Shown: positions 35,746 through 48,360, numbered from the stretch's first letter. The stretch is 64,000 nucleotides of DNA from Chrysemys picta bellii (GCF_011386835.1 NC_088800.1:17384572-17448571), one strand, 5' to 3'. The notes: a model not told the origin generated them from the letters alone. Numbers and translations are program-made.

Positions 35746-38279
35746 GGAAAGGCGGTGATCATGGGATATAGGCTATACATGAGGGCTCTCTTAAATGGTA
35801 CTGATTATCAGGTACTTATTAGAATCATATAGATGACATACCATAGTGGAATTGTTTATTGTATTTAAGTATCCTGAGTTTTAATATTTGTAAAAGTGTC
35901 CACAGCATCAGTTGGACACTTGTTATAAATCAAATGCAGTAATAATTAATTAATATGCTGAGTGCCTTGCAGTCACTCCATAAATTCCTTGTTGCTGTAA
36001 TGATTTCTGCCAGTGCATTTAAGCCTTGACCTAACGATTACCCTCTAGTGGTCCGAGAGCATAGCTTATATTTATGGGGATTGAACTTTAAGGATTCCGT
36101 TGAACGCAGGCCATAATAAGACAAATATGTAATACAACTAACAATCCACCAGGGAACTGAATTCAAGCCACTAACACTTCAGCCAGCTATGTAGCTGAAG
36201 CAAGGCTTCAGAAGATACAAGACTAATTCCCTAAGTGCTAAACCACTCCGTCATCCTAATGTATTTCAATCAGAGATTGAATAAACATTTTGGCCACCGG
36301 CTTAATGACATATACATCTAGGAAAGAAATAGTTAATTGACATAACAGATGATGGAGAATATTTCACCAATCTTCCTAGAATACAACGGCTGGTAGGCCT
36401 TTGACAGCAGCAGCTGCAGGCTAGCTTGCAGTCTGATCCCTAGCTCAGCTGTCACATTACATGCTGGGAGACAAGGAACCTCTGCTAGCCTAACAGCTGT
36501 CTCATTTAATGGATTGCCCAGTTCACTGCTTCCAGACATCATCAATTTTTTCCTACTTAAATCCTCTTTGCACACTTCAGTGTGGTTTCTAGTTCAAACC
36601 TGCCTTGGGGGATAAAGAAATGGTCAAATTCCGGACTATCTCTGCACAGGCTAGAAACAACATCCTTTTGTTCTGGCACTCAAATTTGAAATCAGATAAT
36701 CCTATAGGTGATCTTAACGGATCACAATTCAGAACTTTCAGTGAAAGCCGTTATGATTTGATAACAAGCTTCATATTCATTTCTAAATGGTAAACGTACA
36801 CAAGGAAAAGAGCTCTCTTTGACTGAAGGACACCACAGATTGCAATCTTCCTACCCCTATTTTTGCTTCCTTCAGTGAAAACACAAAAAACTGTGGATGA
36901 GTGCTGAAACACAAGACTGAGTAAACTCATATGCATAAGAGTGAGGCTCTTATCTTCATAATCTTCTAACTGTGCTAGGAGTTGGGTAAACAAAGTCAAG
37001 GTTAGAATTCTGCTCTGGCTAACAATAGAAGCATGTGGTGCTTTTCAGAGGATGAATGCCAGTTTCTTACTGCAGGTGCACTTGTGGTGTGGCCACAGGA
37101 GGAAAGCAATAACTGACATCCTTTTCTATTCAATTCACAGTCTAAAGAGTGTTTGTAATTTAGTAGTTGTCTAGCTGAAGCTCAGCACATATGGTAGCTG
37201 TTGTATGGCAAAGAGAAAAACAGTACAGTACTTAAGCAAGGAAGATGATGCAGTCTGCGTATTAACTCTGTGCTTAAAATGGGCTCCAGCCCAGTTTCTT
37301 TCTTATTTAAATCTCTGTGTTCAAACTTGGGATAAGGACACAAAGACATTTCCTGATCTCACAATTTACTGTTTTCTTTTATCTATTTCTTTTGTCTCTT
37401 CTTTATTATATAAGAAATTTGACATGTTAACTTGCATATAACCCCCTTGAGAAATGCTAAAGATTAAAAGTAAAACTAGCTGGAGAGAGAATAGGTAGCC
37501 ATATTTGGTTATTTTTGGTTTGGTTATTTTTCCAGAGCATTCTCCCATTTTCCTGCAAATGTGGTGTTCTAAAAAGCCTTCATCTTTAGCTTTACCCCTG
37601 GATGCACAAGTAGAACAAATAAAAATGGCACAGAGCCTTTTATCTGACCTGGGGGAAAGGGGAATACAGTTTTGAATGAAACTGTCTGCATTCATTAGGA
37701 AAATCTCACTCAGTTTGCTTTATACTAATTTTGGGGGGAGGGGTACCTACTGTTATTTCCTTAAGAATATGAAAATAATGTTTAATATATCAAATACCAG
37801 ATGAAGCCGTTTTAAGCAAGGGAGTGGGCACTGAAAATGATGCAAAGTGAATAGTGAATAACAATGGTTGCAGATCTAGGTGTAGTTCTGGTTTTGGGGT
37901 ATTGCAGAATAAGTTAACAGATCAATTCAGTGCACACAGACACATAGCCAAAAAAAAAGAAAAGAAAAAGTGAAGTTACTTTTCTTTGATTTATTCTCTA
38001 CAACTGTTCTTAAGATCCTCAATGGAATGATGGAGCAGTGGCTGAAATGAGGGAAGAGGAAAAAAAGGACAAGCAGAAAGGGGAGAAAGGACAAGATGGG
38101 AAAAGAAATCTCATTTGGTTTCAGGTTTCATTACATCTTCAAACTCAAACCAGGTTTATCAAAAGGTTCATGAAATCACCAAACTTGAAACTGATTTATG
38201 GCTTGGGGGTGAAAACCAGGAAGAACTGGGCAACTGTGATCACTTTTAACCAAAATCTGGTGTTGTGAGTTCACGTGTA
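35746..38279. other. Unassigned DNA
   Basis: No gene, RNA or repeat family recognised. Open frames are at most 109 codons. Confidence 0.45.
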
Positions 38280-38610
38280 CCCAGAACTACCAGTGCATAG
38301 GCCCAGATTAGCCAATGTGCACTTGATGCACTTACACAGGGTCGTCATCTCAGGGGTCCCTTGGCCACCGGATCTGGGTGGGTAGCATTGCAAACTGGCA
38401 CATGTGGTTGCAACGCCACTCAGGTTTGACCTGGCTGCCCTGCCCCCCACAACAGAGGGGTGACCAAGCCAAATTTCAGTGAGTGCATTGTGACCTGGTG
38501 CACGGTCTTGCAGTGCCACTCAGGTTTGGCCTGGCACCCCTTCATCATGACAGGGGTGGGCAGCCAGGCCAAACGTGAGCCAAGGTGAGGGCTTCCCCGC
38601 CCCCCTAATT
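38280..38610. repeat. Unnamed repeat with internal duplication
   Basis: 38410-38462 and 38509-38560 share the pattern GCCACTCAGGTTTG, CCTGGC and CCCT...AGGGGTG, about 100 bases apart. The block is GC-richer than its flanks. I cannot name the family. Confidence 0.6.
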
Positions 38611-41400
38611 TCCATAGTAAGGCATCACAATTCTTTAATACCACATAGCCAATGCACACCAGCCCCAGAGATGGGAACTTCCACACTTCACGCAGTAACA
38701 TTAAAGCGCACTGGGCGAGTCCACAATTACACCATCAGCGTACATACAGGCATCCACTTACAGTATATATTTAATTTTCGCCCATTTTCCCTTCATTTTG
38801 AACAGGAACTAGATCATGTTAATAAACTTAAAGGGATAGAAGTCAGCCTGAAATCTAGTTAAAAAACAGTTAAAAGTAGTTATAAACTGTACACCTGCTC
38901 CTGAGTCTCTCTGTCAAGTTATAGCGGCTTGCAATCTCATTTTCCTATTTTTTAAAATGCTTTTCTCTTCCTTGTGACATGTGAAAAACCCATACAAACA
39001 AAACAGGAACTGACTGAATATTCAGAGGAAGCAGTGAAACTGACTATACATAAAGTGCACAAAGTGACTTGAAAACGGAAGAGAAAAAAAGTTTGTTTCC
39101 TCTAATCTCTTTCAGTTATAGTAGTCTCAGTTGTTGTAACAATAGTAGGAAAAACATTTTCTGACATAAGCACGAGACGCTCAGATACTATGCTAATGAG
39201 ACCCATTTACGTAGGTCAGTAAACAGACAACTACACAGACATTTCTAAATTGACATTGCCACTTTAAGCATTTACTGTTTAATCCCAATACATGTGAGGC
39301 GCGATTTGGGGAATCTGTCTACGTACAATTTATGAATTCTGGTTGGTGTTGCAAAGCTGTTTTTATGAAATTGTTACATCAGGGAATGCTTCTCTGGGGA
39401 ATCCACCATTTGCTGACAGAGGCTGTAGCAGGTGCCTACCACAGACTAGGGACAGGACAATAGAGTGTCGTTAACCTAAATGACTGTGCTCTGACTGAAT
39501 AATTGGTATACTAAGAAGGTTGCCTAAATAAGGAAACCAGTTCAACCAAGTTGCTCTGCAGGGGCCTGGTGAAGTGGAGAGTGAAAAATCCCCAGCAGCA
39601 GAACAAAGAAACCAGGTGTTGGTAGGGGGACATATAAACTTGAGGGACTCACAGAGCAAGACAGGAAGCTTTGGGCAGGAGAGAGGAAGAGAGGGGCATG
39701 CTTTTGTAGCAGGGGGTCTTGTGACCAGACAAGGTCAGAGAAAGCTAGTTGACCTAGAAAGGCTCCATAATTCTGAAAAACCACCATGTGGGGGAAGGAT
39801 CCAGGACATCCATGCCCAAGCCCAAAGAACTCTCCAGAATAGTGAGGAACCTGAGGCAGGGAAACACATGTATGTCTGTTACTCTGTATAGATCTGTGTA
39901 TTCTTCATGCTATCTCAGTGAAGAGTAATAGTGTTTAGAATCATGTGCAAAGTCTGTCCATTGGCTTTCACTATTGGAGGCCCTTAAGAGTTAAACTGTA
40001 AACCTGGAGTGCCTACATGGCCGGTGTTCTGGGAAAGGGTGTGTTTAAGCTGTGGGGACAGCCTGAGGTGTCAGCAGTAGGGGGCTAGAGAGTTGGATCG
40101 TGGGGTCCCAGCTCTCAGGAGGGGGTGCTAGACAGAGGCTCTGCAGCCTGAGATCGTGCCTGGGGCTCTGTTCAGATGCTGAAGTTGTATGGGCTCAAAG
40201 GATGAGAGGGGCTCCAAAGACAACAGCCTGGGAAGTGTCCAGTCAGAGGGGGAGCTCTACCAGGACTCCATGACAGTATGATTTCAGGTAATATTCCAGA
40301 GGCCAATTTAATCTCTAGTGTAAATCTGTTAACTTGGTTGATTTAAATGAAATTACACCAGGGATTATTTTGGGCCCTCGATCTTACAGCATCTAATATA
40401 ATATTACAAGGGCAGCTCCAAATGGCAAAATACAAGCACAATTTAAAATAAACAAAGAAAAGGAGCCATAAGGGAAGTATTTTCTTGTTCCGATCCAGTA
40501 ATTGGCTGTACACAAAACTCAATTCTTAGGGCTCTCAAAAATCATTCATCCTCAACTGCTCACTTGAGGTTTACAGAAGTCTGAGCCACATTAAATGTTC
40601 TGGAGTACAACGTGGAGGTGTGTAGGAAGGAAGTGGATATACATCATTACAGAGATCTTAAATGAACCATTTTCAAGAAACCCAACTGAAGATAAGTTAT
40701 TTTAAATGAGAAAATTGTGTTGTGTTTTGTTGTAAATCCATTTTTTAGTTCACATGGAAGCCTGCTTTTTCTATGAATGCAGGGTACTGCAAGTTGCAGA
40801 AGGTAAATGGATACATTTTGAGTACTTTGCTAGGATGGAAATGTAAAAGGTGAATCCGAATGGAAAATACTTTTTCTCTTGGTTCTTATGTTTCAGACTG
40901 TGCTGATAAATCTATTTAGATCATAGAATAAAAAAAAATCCATGTTAGAACTCAGCAAGAATAAGATCGGAATGTTAAATGAGATTGCACACCTCCCTCA
41001 TTACTAGCGTCTTAAAAATGTTGCCTCAAGTAGTTAAAAATAAATAAATTGCATGGCCGTCTAACAATTTCAAACAAGCACGTTGTAGCTGCAGGCTGTA
41101 TCTCTGCAGGTTTTATTAGTAAAGCAAGGAGTCAACGGTTGTGATTTACAGTCTGTAGAAAAGATGATGTCATTGTAATGTGAACAAGGTCAGAGTCCCC
41201 AAAGACACATTACCCTGACAATAGGATGAGATCATACCATATACTTGTCTGCTCCAAGGGAAAATAATCAAGCAGACTTAAATGTAAAAACTGTGCTGAG
41301 CATTAGTCAAAATCCATAGAGGCAGCATTTAGTCTAACGTAATACAGTAGAGTGCTGTACATTTCATTCCGAGCTTCACTCATCAAAAAGCTTGCTCAGC
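38611..41400. other. Unassigned DNA
   Basis: No supported gene. 39460-40280 is more G-rich than its surroundings and may be an old element, but I find no termini or domains. Confidence 0.4.
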
Positions 41401-41482
41401 AAGGGCCCAATCCAACTCCCACTCAAGTCAATGAGAAGTCAATCGGAGATTTCCCGAGGAGCTGGATCAGACCCTGAGGTCT
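41401..41482. repeat. Hairpin repeat fragment
   Basis: GGGCCCAATCCAACTCCCAC on the left and GCTGGATCAGACCCTGAG on the right are imperfect inverted ends of the same class as other GATCAGGCCC hairpin repeats. Confidence 0.6.
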
Positions 41483-42830
41483 GCCACAGGACATCCTTAG
41501 CACATCACAGGATGTGGCCCCTGATGCAGAGAAACACATTTTTAATGTATGTAGTTTTTTTTAAAAAAAGGTAAAAATGTGAACTCAAAATTACACAACC
41601 TTTACAGATTAATTGCACCACATCCCTTAATACAAAACGTTGTAAAGAAGGAAAGTGTTCTCGGGCAATTCTTTGAAGTTATGAGGGTTTTGTTTTCCCA
41701 GCAGTTCACATGTAGTTAACATTATATTTACTTTTGTTAAAACATCCCAAAGACAATGTTAAGTAGAAGCTGTAATTTCATCTGTGAATGTTGGGATGCG
41801 TATGGAACAGTTCTATGGGGCTTAATGGAGAATAACCGGTCTATACATTATTTGAATCTTACTGTAGAATTTTATAGAAATGTATGTCCCAGCAATAAAA
41901 TTATATAGACTGGTTAAAAAAAACTCAAACCTACAGAAAGTATAAAACGGTCTATAAAATTCAGGTCAGGTCCTCAGCTGGCACAATTTAGCATAGCTCC
42001 ATTGACTAAAATGTGCTACAATGTTAACTATATGTTAACTCTAGAGACTTCAACACAGCTACATGTATTTACACTGTACACTATTATGTACACTATTATG
42101 AAATAGGCTCATAAGGTGTTTTTTTATATATTGGTGGTGTGTTTTTTAAAAAAGTGATTTCTATAGATCCCTATTGGCTTAATCCCCATAAATTCTATAG
42201 CTCCTTTCTATAAAGGAGAAAAAGTTAGATTTTTTTATTGAAAAGGAAAAACGGTCAGTATATAGCAGGAGATACACTGATCATCTGAAACACGAGTGAT
42301 CCAGCTAGTTTATTAATTCACTCATTCACAGATTAAAACTGAATGTTTAAAAAGAAAGCTTTATAAAATTGGTTTGTCTATCCAGGAGATTTTCTATACC
42401 CCTTGGAAATGATACATTTGAAATTATCTGAGACCAAGACAAGAAAGCTAAACAAACAAATTGCCAAAACTTGGTGCTACTGAAGTGAAAGCAAAGACAG
42501 AGTGTTTTATAAAGAATTACAATTGTGTTTCTGCTTAAGCTGACTAGCTTCCTGGATGTGGGTGTTTCATTTAAACTTTGAAGAGGACATCAAAACACAT
42601 TTACATGAATATAGATCATTGCTTCCGCTGGGAGATTTAAATGTATCCTACAGCTGTGGGGAAGGATTTTCTCACTTCTCTAAACATCCTTCCTTCAGAA
42701 AAAGAATTAGTAACTTATATTATAATCTTGTTTATATACTGTGACCCTAACAGCATCCAATTGCAAGAGGGCAACAAGCTCATTAGTATCTGGTAGCGAG
42801 TTTCAGCTGGTTGGACCAGGTCAGGGCACC
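41483..42830. other. Unassigned DNA with one hairpin-repeat piece
   Basis: About 41963-42015 (GGTCAGGTCCTCAGCTGGCA ... AGCTCCATTGACTAAAATG) is half of the hairpin repeat seen complete at 62381-62463. The rest is unassigned. Confidence 0.5.
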
Positions 42831-43810
42831 CCAATTCATTTATGTCATCAACTGCATCTGATGTGTGTCATGTAAGGTATCATTGGAAAACTAACAACAC
42901 ACCGATCATTAATATTCTTGCATTGTGTACGTTTGGTAAACACCCACAGGACCATACAAATATGAAGGAAATATGGTATTAGAATGTATTGACCAGACAA
43001 GTCTGAGAAGTGGGTACACAGGTCTCTCCCAGAAAAAGAACAGGCCAATGCCTTCAGCCAGGTGTCAGAGTCAAATGTCAAGTGGCCATTCATTTGCATC
43101 AGAGAGGGCAAGGACAGATCGATTTGCATTTTATCAAACAGTCGGGGAATTTCCTTCATCATGAGACTCCATGTCTCCTTCTATACAGCTTGAATTAACT
43201 TTACTTTGGGAGGGAACCTTCAGAAGAATCCATCTCAAAGGTTCACGGGGCTATAAAAGAGAGGGACGAAGAACCCCAAGTTATCATTCACCTAAAATGA
43301 CAAAGGAACTGAGCACTTTGGACTTTGTGGGAGATCCTGAGAAAAGGGGTGGTCAGCCATCTTGCTGGAAGGTAGTGTGGTAAAAATCTTATCTTGAACC
43401 AAGACTGTAGTTTGTTATATCTCAGTCTCTAGAAAGCATTTTTCACTCTTATTTGCTTGTAACCATTTGTGACTCGATCCTTTATACCTGCACTACTCTG
43501 GTTAATGAACTCATTTTACATTTAATCTAAACGAACCCAGTGCTTTGTTTGAATTGAAGTGATTGTTAAACTGTGCATTTTCTCTCTTTAGAGGAGCAAA
43601 TGAACTTTATTATTCCTCTGAATGGCCCAAGAAAGGACACTGCAGAGCACTCAGTTTGGGGAAAGTTCAGGAGTGAGGGGCATTGGAGCCATCTTGCCCG
43701 GTGTAACCAAAAAGCTGGTGGATACCAGAGTGTGGCTGGAGTGTAACAAGCAGGCTGCTGGAATCAGAGTTGCTAGTCCAGGGTTGCTTATCACACAGAC
43801 ACTCATGAGC
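42831..43810 (+). repeat. LTR-like block of the Gmr1-like family, plus orientation
   Basis: The block is about 80 percent identical by eye to the reverse complement of 47680-48818. It shares GTAAGGTATCATTGGAAAAC, GTCAAGTGGCCATTC, a TATA-type CTATAAAAG box (43251-43259), TTGAACCAAGACTGTAG-type and AAAAAGCTGGTGGATACCAG words. It has no protein-coding content. Compared with the other copy it lacks the last 150-200 bases before the internal region. Its orientation is opposite to the adjoining gag-pol. Confidence 0.82.
43251..43259 (+). promoter_or_regulatory. Putative TATA box of the left LTR-like block
   Basis: CTATAAAAG in a position equivalent to the TATA sequence of the opposite block. Function is inferred from conservation in both blocks. 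Confidence 0.55.
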
Positions 43811-43902
43811 ATTGGCTCTACAAGAGAAAGAAGCCATAGAAAAAGAGAAGGATAGGCAATGTAACCAGCACAATCGCCAAGCCTTTCTTGGGATGAGATC
43901 AA

Positions 43903-44620
43903 AAGCTGCTAAACGTGGCTATATCACTGACAAAGGCCATTATACAAAGTCCTGCAATCTGTTTAACGCCTCGTTGACCAGCCTCTGAAAAGTGGTTCCT
44001 GCATTAATTAACCCAAATGTAACATTTTGAATTAATCCATAACAGCAATAAAAGCAGAATTTTTCTGTGCATCAGGGTCCAAAGGAATCCACCAGTAACC
44101 TTTCACAAGGTCAAACATGCCAAGATATTTACCTTTGCTCAAGATATCCAGCATGTCATCAACTCTGAACATAGTATAAACATCCGGCACACTGATAGCA
44201 TTGAGTTTTCTGCACTCCACACAAAATCTTACTGTCATCTTTCTTTGGGACCAATACAATGGGTGATGTCCAAGAGCTATCACAGTCTTTAATTACCCTC
44301 AAGGTCAGCATGCTCAGTATTGCGATACAGATTTGCTCTTGCACTGTGCCAGTGGTCCAATAAGCCTAGCTGGGTGCAGGCTGAAGACCTCCTGTGCCAG
44401 TTTTATGGGTGATCACATAGGTCTTCCTAGCATTGCTGGAGAAAACTTGTCTGTGGCTCTTCAGTAGACACAGAATCTTTTTCTTTTCAGTCTGTGTTAA
44501 TACTTTGCATCTCTTAATGCCTTCAAGTGACAAGTCATCTTGGCATTCAGCCATCAAATCTATGAGGTGGGATATCTCAGTTTCCCCTTCAACACAACAA
44601 ATCATGTTTATCATTGCTTC
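43903..44620 (-). pseudogene. Gmr1-like Ty3/Gypsy reverse transcriptase, truncated
   Basis: The linker MINMICCVEGETEISHLIDL directly follows the integrase C-terminus. The RT core then shows SWTSPIVLVPKKD, RKLNAISVPD, the catalytic Asp in MFDLVKGYW and DPDAQKNSAFI. After a frame change come FGLINAGTTFQRLVNEALN and a decayed active-site box, FVSDIATF, where family members have YxDDI. The match stops there. The rest of RT and all RNase H are missing, replaced by sequence leading into the opposite-facing LTR-like block. Several frameshifts and stops make it inactive. Confidence 0.88.
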
Positions 44621-44659
44621 TCTATGGTATGCTTTAAGCCTGTTTGTATGTAAAAGCTG

Positions 44660-45640
44660 TGGGGCAGCATAACTGTGAGGCCTTTTGAACTATATGTATA
44701 TTGTCACCTCTTCCATCATTTCAAAAGGTCCCTCCCATGAGCTTTGCATTTTGTATTTTTTTGCAGGGATAAGTATCAATACCAATTCCCCTACTTCCAA
44801 AGAGTATTTATCAGTATGTTGATCATACCATGCCTGACTGTCCCTGAGGTTAGTCTGAACCACCTCTATCATGTCCTTTAACTCTTGCCTGAACCTTTGT
44901 ACATATTCAGTCACAGGCTTCCTTTCTGCCTCAGTGGCCCTTTCCCAGAAGTCTCTGATAAGATCCAGGGGTCCTCTCATTTTCCTTCTGTACAAAAGAT
45001 CAAATGCGCAAACCCTGTAGATTCTTGGGGGCACTTCCTTATAAGCCAATAGCTAGGGTAACATTTCATCCCAATCCAGGTCCCCACCTGTTGGCAGACA
45101 TCCTCAGCATTGATTTTAGTGGCCCATTAAACCTCTCCACCAGACCATTTGTCTCTGTGTGATACAGAGCAGCTTTTACTTGTTCACCGCACACAACTTC
45201 CATAACTCACCGAATAGCTGAGACATGAAATTTGACCCACGATCAGATAAAATCTTTTTAGGGAAACTCACGCTACTAAAAATAGGGAAAAGGGCTTTGG
45301 CTACAGAATCAGCTTCTATGTTACTTCGAGCAACTGCTTCAAGGTATCTAGTGGCAAAATCTACTACCACCAAGATATACTTTTCCCATTTGGGTAGGAC
45401 CAGGCATAAGGCCCACAATGCCCATTGCTACCCTATAAAATGCCTCTCATCTCACAGGCAAGAGGGGTAGAGGGACTTTTTGGGGTCCTGCGGGTCTTTT
45501 CCTCTTCTGACAATAAGTCACAAGATGTGCACGATTCTCACATTATTCTGTATCCCTGGCCAGAACAAATTCTCCTTTAACCTATCATAGGTTCCTTGTG
45601 CTCCCAAGTGACCAGCAAAAGGGCACTTGTGGGCTAGCAA
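44660..45640 (-). pseudogene. Gmr1-like Ty3/Gypsy integrase, decayed
   Basis: The domains lie 5'-3' on the minus strand. An HHCC zinc-binding region lies at about 45480-45640 (HKCPFAGHLGAQGTYDRLKE, with a partly lost Cys pair). The catalytic core lies at about 45080-45420, with the first Asp in LVVVDFATRY, the second in ILSDRGSNF and the Glu in TNGLVERFNG. The C-terminal part at about 44660-45050 includes QAWYDQHTDKY, a GPFEMMEEV segment and a FYIQTGLKH end like the gypsy HVNxLK motif. Frame changes occur near 45180 and 45050. It is followed, not preceded, by RT, the order of Gmr1-like elements. Confidence 0.88.
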
Positions 45641-45699
45641 CATTAACTCCCCACTGTGCTGGGCAGGCACAACTAGCTGTTTGTGAGGTCACCCAGGGC

Positions 45700-46399
45700 T
45701 TTCATACTTCCCCAGGGTGCTTCTCTGTGCAGCTTTCCTTCCTCTTCAAAAAACCTTTCCCTATTTCCTTTCCTGTGGTTCCTTCAAGGACGTTCCCAAG
45801 GATGCTTTCGAGTGTGGGGTCTGCTCTCCGTTCATTTGCAAAACCTTGGCAGCGGACAACCTGAACAGCTTCTGCAGTTACCGGGGAAGACTCCTTCCCC
45901 TCTAGTTTGGTATGCTTGCTACCCTCCTCTGCTATGAAGGAGCTGAACTTGGCCCCTCCCACACCTGAAAGCTCATTGCTTTCTCTTGCTGAGCTGGGGC
46001 AATCCCGTCCACCCCCAACGGCATTTTGTCTGTACAATTCTCTCCTGAGATCACAGAACAACAGTCCATTTTCCTGCGAGTTACTACATTTACTGCATAG
46101 GACAAAGCCAAACTAGGGAATACTATCCAGCACACCAACTTTCAAAGTTCCCTCCAGATCTTCCCATTCTACATGTACTTTAGCCAAAGCTACAGTGATT
46201 TCATATAGTCCCAATGCTAGGTTCTGCTTTCTCGCCAGGGATCATGTCTGACTGTTTAACTGTGCCTCCCCTGATCAGAGTAATCTCCATCCACACATTC
46301 TTTGCCATGTACCTTGGCAGCTTTAACAAATGCCTTGTCTACCCCCCATGGATCAGTCATCACAAAATTAATTCTATGACCTACAGGTAACTCTTTTTT
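45700..46399 (-). pseudogene. Gmr1-like protease region and linker, decayed
   Basis: Between gag and integrase, on the minus strand, readable pieces are GHRINFVMTDPWG and then, after stops, a segment containing LKVGVLDSIP. The latter resembles the end of a gypsy aspartic protease (VG.LD.LP...LLGND). The catalytic DS/TG triad is not visible. 45702-46061 is a 119-codon hydrophilic open stretch that I take as the protease-integrase linker. Assignment rests on position and weak similarity. Confidence 0.55.
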
Positions 46400-46588
46400 A
46401 ATAATAATATCCTATCTCCTAGAACTGGAAGGGACCCCAAAAGGTCATCAAGTCCAGCCCCCTGCTTTCACTAGCAGGACCAAGTACTAATTTTGCCCCA
46501 GATCTGTAAGTGGCCCCCTCAAGGATTGAACTCACAACCCTGGGTTTAGCAGGCCAATGCTCAAACCACTGAGCTATCCCTCCCCCCA
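46400..46588 (-). repeat. tRNA-derived SINE inserted in the Gmr1-like element
   Basis: Full-length minus-strand copy: reverse complement of the GGGATAGCTCAGTGG head at the right end and the GATAGGATATT-type tail at the left. It sits between gag and protease remnants, so it postdates the Gmr1-like insertion. Confidence 0.92.
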
Positions 46589-46599
46589 AACCTTTGGGA

Positions 46600-47420
46600 T
46601 CCTAGGTTAAGGTCAGCTGCATTTAGTTGGGCTGGACGGGGTGTGGGCTCAGCTTCTTTAATTTTAGGGTAATTATTCCTCAGGTGTTCGGGGAAACAGA
46701 TGAAACACCTTCTTGGATTGTTCTCCTGCAAGGAAGATTCCACAGGGAGGATCTATTCTAGGGAGGAGAATATGGGGACTCCCAATTGTTCTCTTCCTTC
46801 CCAAGGACAAAATGGGGCTCTTCCGTAACACTGGTCTGCTGCCCTGCCCTCTGGGGCTTGCAGTCACTGCATGCTTTAGCTTGCACATATGCATCAGCAA
46901 GAGCCATAGCATTTTGGATCAAACCCAGGGGTTTAATCCCACATAGTTTGTCTGATTTCTTCAGAACATATTCTCAGGAATTGCTCTTGTGCACAAAAAT
47001 CAAGCAACTGATTGTAACTCTCTGCCACCTTTGCCTTGGCCCATTTTGTCTTCACAGAATTTGTATACATATTCTCTATGACTCATTCTCTCATGCATAT
47101 TGAGACCTCTAAATTTCATTCTATATACTTCAAGGGTAATTTAAAACCTTTGCATTAAAACCCTTAGTTCAAAGCCTGTTCAATTGGCTTTTCATTAAAC
47201 ACATTCAGTGCTTTACCAGACAGCTTTCCAATCAGTGTGGGGACTTTCTTGTCTTCTGGAATTTTATGCAATTCGCACAGCCTTTCAAAAGTAGTGAAAT
47301 ATTCCTCAGTACAGTCTCCGTGTGCAGGGTTTAGCTTCTCCCAGTTGGATATTCCTTGTGGGAGGGAATACCTGGTGTCTGTGGAATCTGTCCATGTTGC
47401 TCCATCATGATTAGGTTATA
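46600..47420 (-). pseudogene. Gmr1-like gag with SCAN-like domain and zinc knuckle
   Basis: Minus strand. A capsid-like N-terminal part lies at about 47190-47346 (NWEKLNPAHGDCTEEYFTTF, then ERLCELHKIPEDKKVPTLIG). A SCAN-like domain follows at about 46865-47135, in pieces separated by frame changes: EVYRMKFRGLNMHERMSHRE, then QLLDFCAQEQFLRICSEEIR, then AMALADAYVQAKAC. A degenerate CCHC knuckle lies at about 46690-46740 (RRCFICFPEHLRNNY, last Cys replaced by Tyr). Gag would form the particle and bind RNA. SCAN domains of vertebrate zinc-finger proteins are thought to derive from gag of Gmr1-like elements, which fits this match. It is inactive because of frameshifts and a stop. Confidence 0.8.
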
Positions 47421-47847
47421 TTGCCTTTGCTTCTCTTTTTCTAGGACTTCCCTTCTCTTACAGCTCCAAGGCTCCTCAGTGGGCTGTTTCCTCAGGGCTT
47501 AAAGTGTAAGCCTCAGTTAAAATAGCAAGCTGTGTGGAAATGCTGGTTCAGCCAGACCAATGTCACGTTCTGGGGTACAATCCAGACTAGTGAGGGTTGT
47601 GTCACTGCCTGTCATGTAACCCTGGGTGCTTTAAATTGCTCTGCTGCTGTAGCTCCCTTGTCTAGATGCCCCAGCCAGCAGACGAGCATGCACTGAGTGT
47701 CCATGTGATAAGCAACCTCGCACTAGTAACCACGATTCCAGCAGCCTGCTTGCCACACACTGGTATCCACCAGCTTTTTGGTTACACTGGGCGAGATGTC
47801 CCCAATGCCCCCCACTCCTGAATTTTCCCAAACCGTGTGCTCTGCAA

Positions 47848-47950
47848 CAGGGGTGCTGGAACTAGGGGTGCTGAGGGTGCAGCAGCACCCCCTGCTATGA
47901 AGTAGTAACAACAATCAAATACATGGTTTCTGCTTTCAGCGCCCCCAGCT
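47848..47950. mobile_element. hAT-like fragment inside the 5' LTR
   Basis: It begins CAGGGGTGCTGGAACTAGGG and carries an inner GTGCAGCAGCACCCCCTG palindrome. The insertion is absent from the other LTR-like block, where CTCTGCA joins TCCTTTCTTGGGCC. The right terminus is truncated, so no target duplication is seen. Confidence 0.7.
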
Positions 47951-48360
47951 CTTTTCTGGGCCATTCAGAGGAATAATAAGGTTCATTTCCTCCTCTAAAG
48001 AAACAAAATGCACAGCTTATCACTTTAACTGGAGTTACCATTTCAATTCAAAACACAACCCTGGGTTGGTTTGGATTAGAAGTAAAATGAGTTCATTAAC
48101 CAGAGTAGATAGGATTTTGAGAGAGTTCAGGTATAAATGATAGAGCCAGAAATGACTACAAGCAAATCAAAGTGAAAAATGCATTCTAGAGACTAAGACA
48201 TAACAAAACCACAGTCTTGGTTCAGGGTAAGATTTTTACCACGTTACCTTCCAGCAATATGGCTGATCATCTCTCTGGTCAGGATCTCCCACAAAGTTCA
48301 AAGTGCTCAGTTCCTTTGTCATCATAGGTAACCGATAATTTGGGGTTCTTTGTCTTTCCC

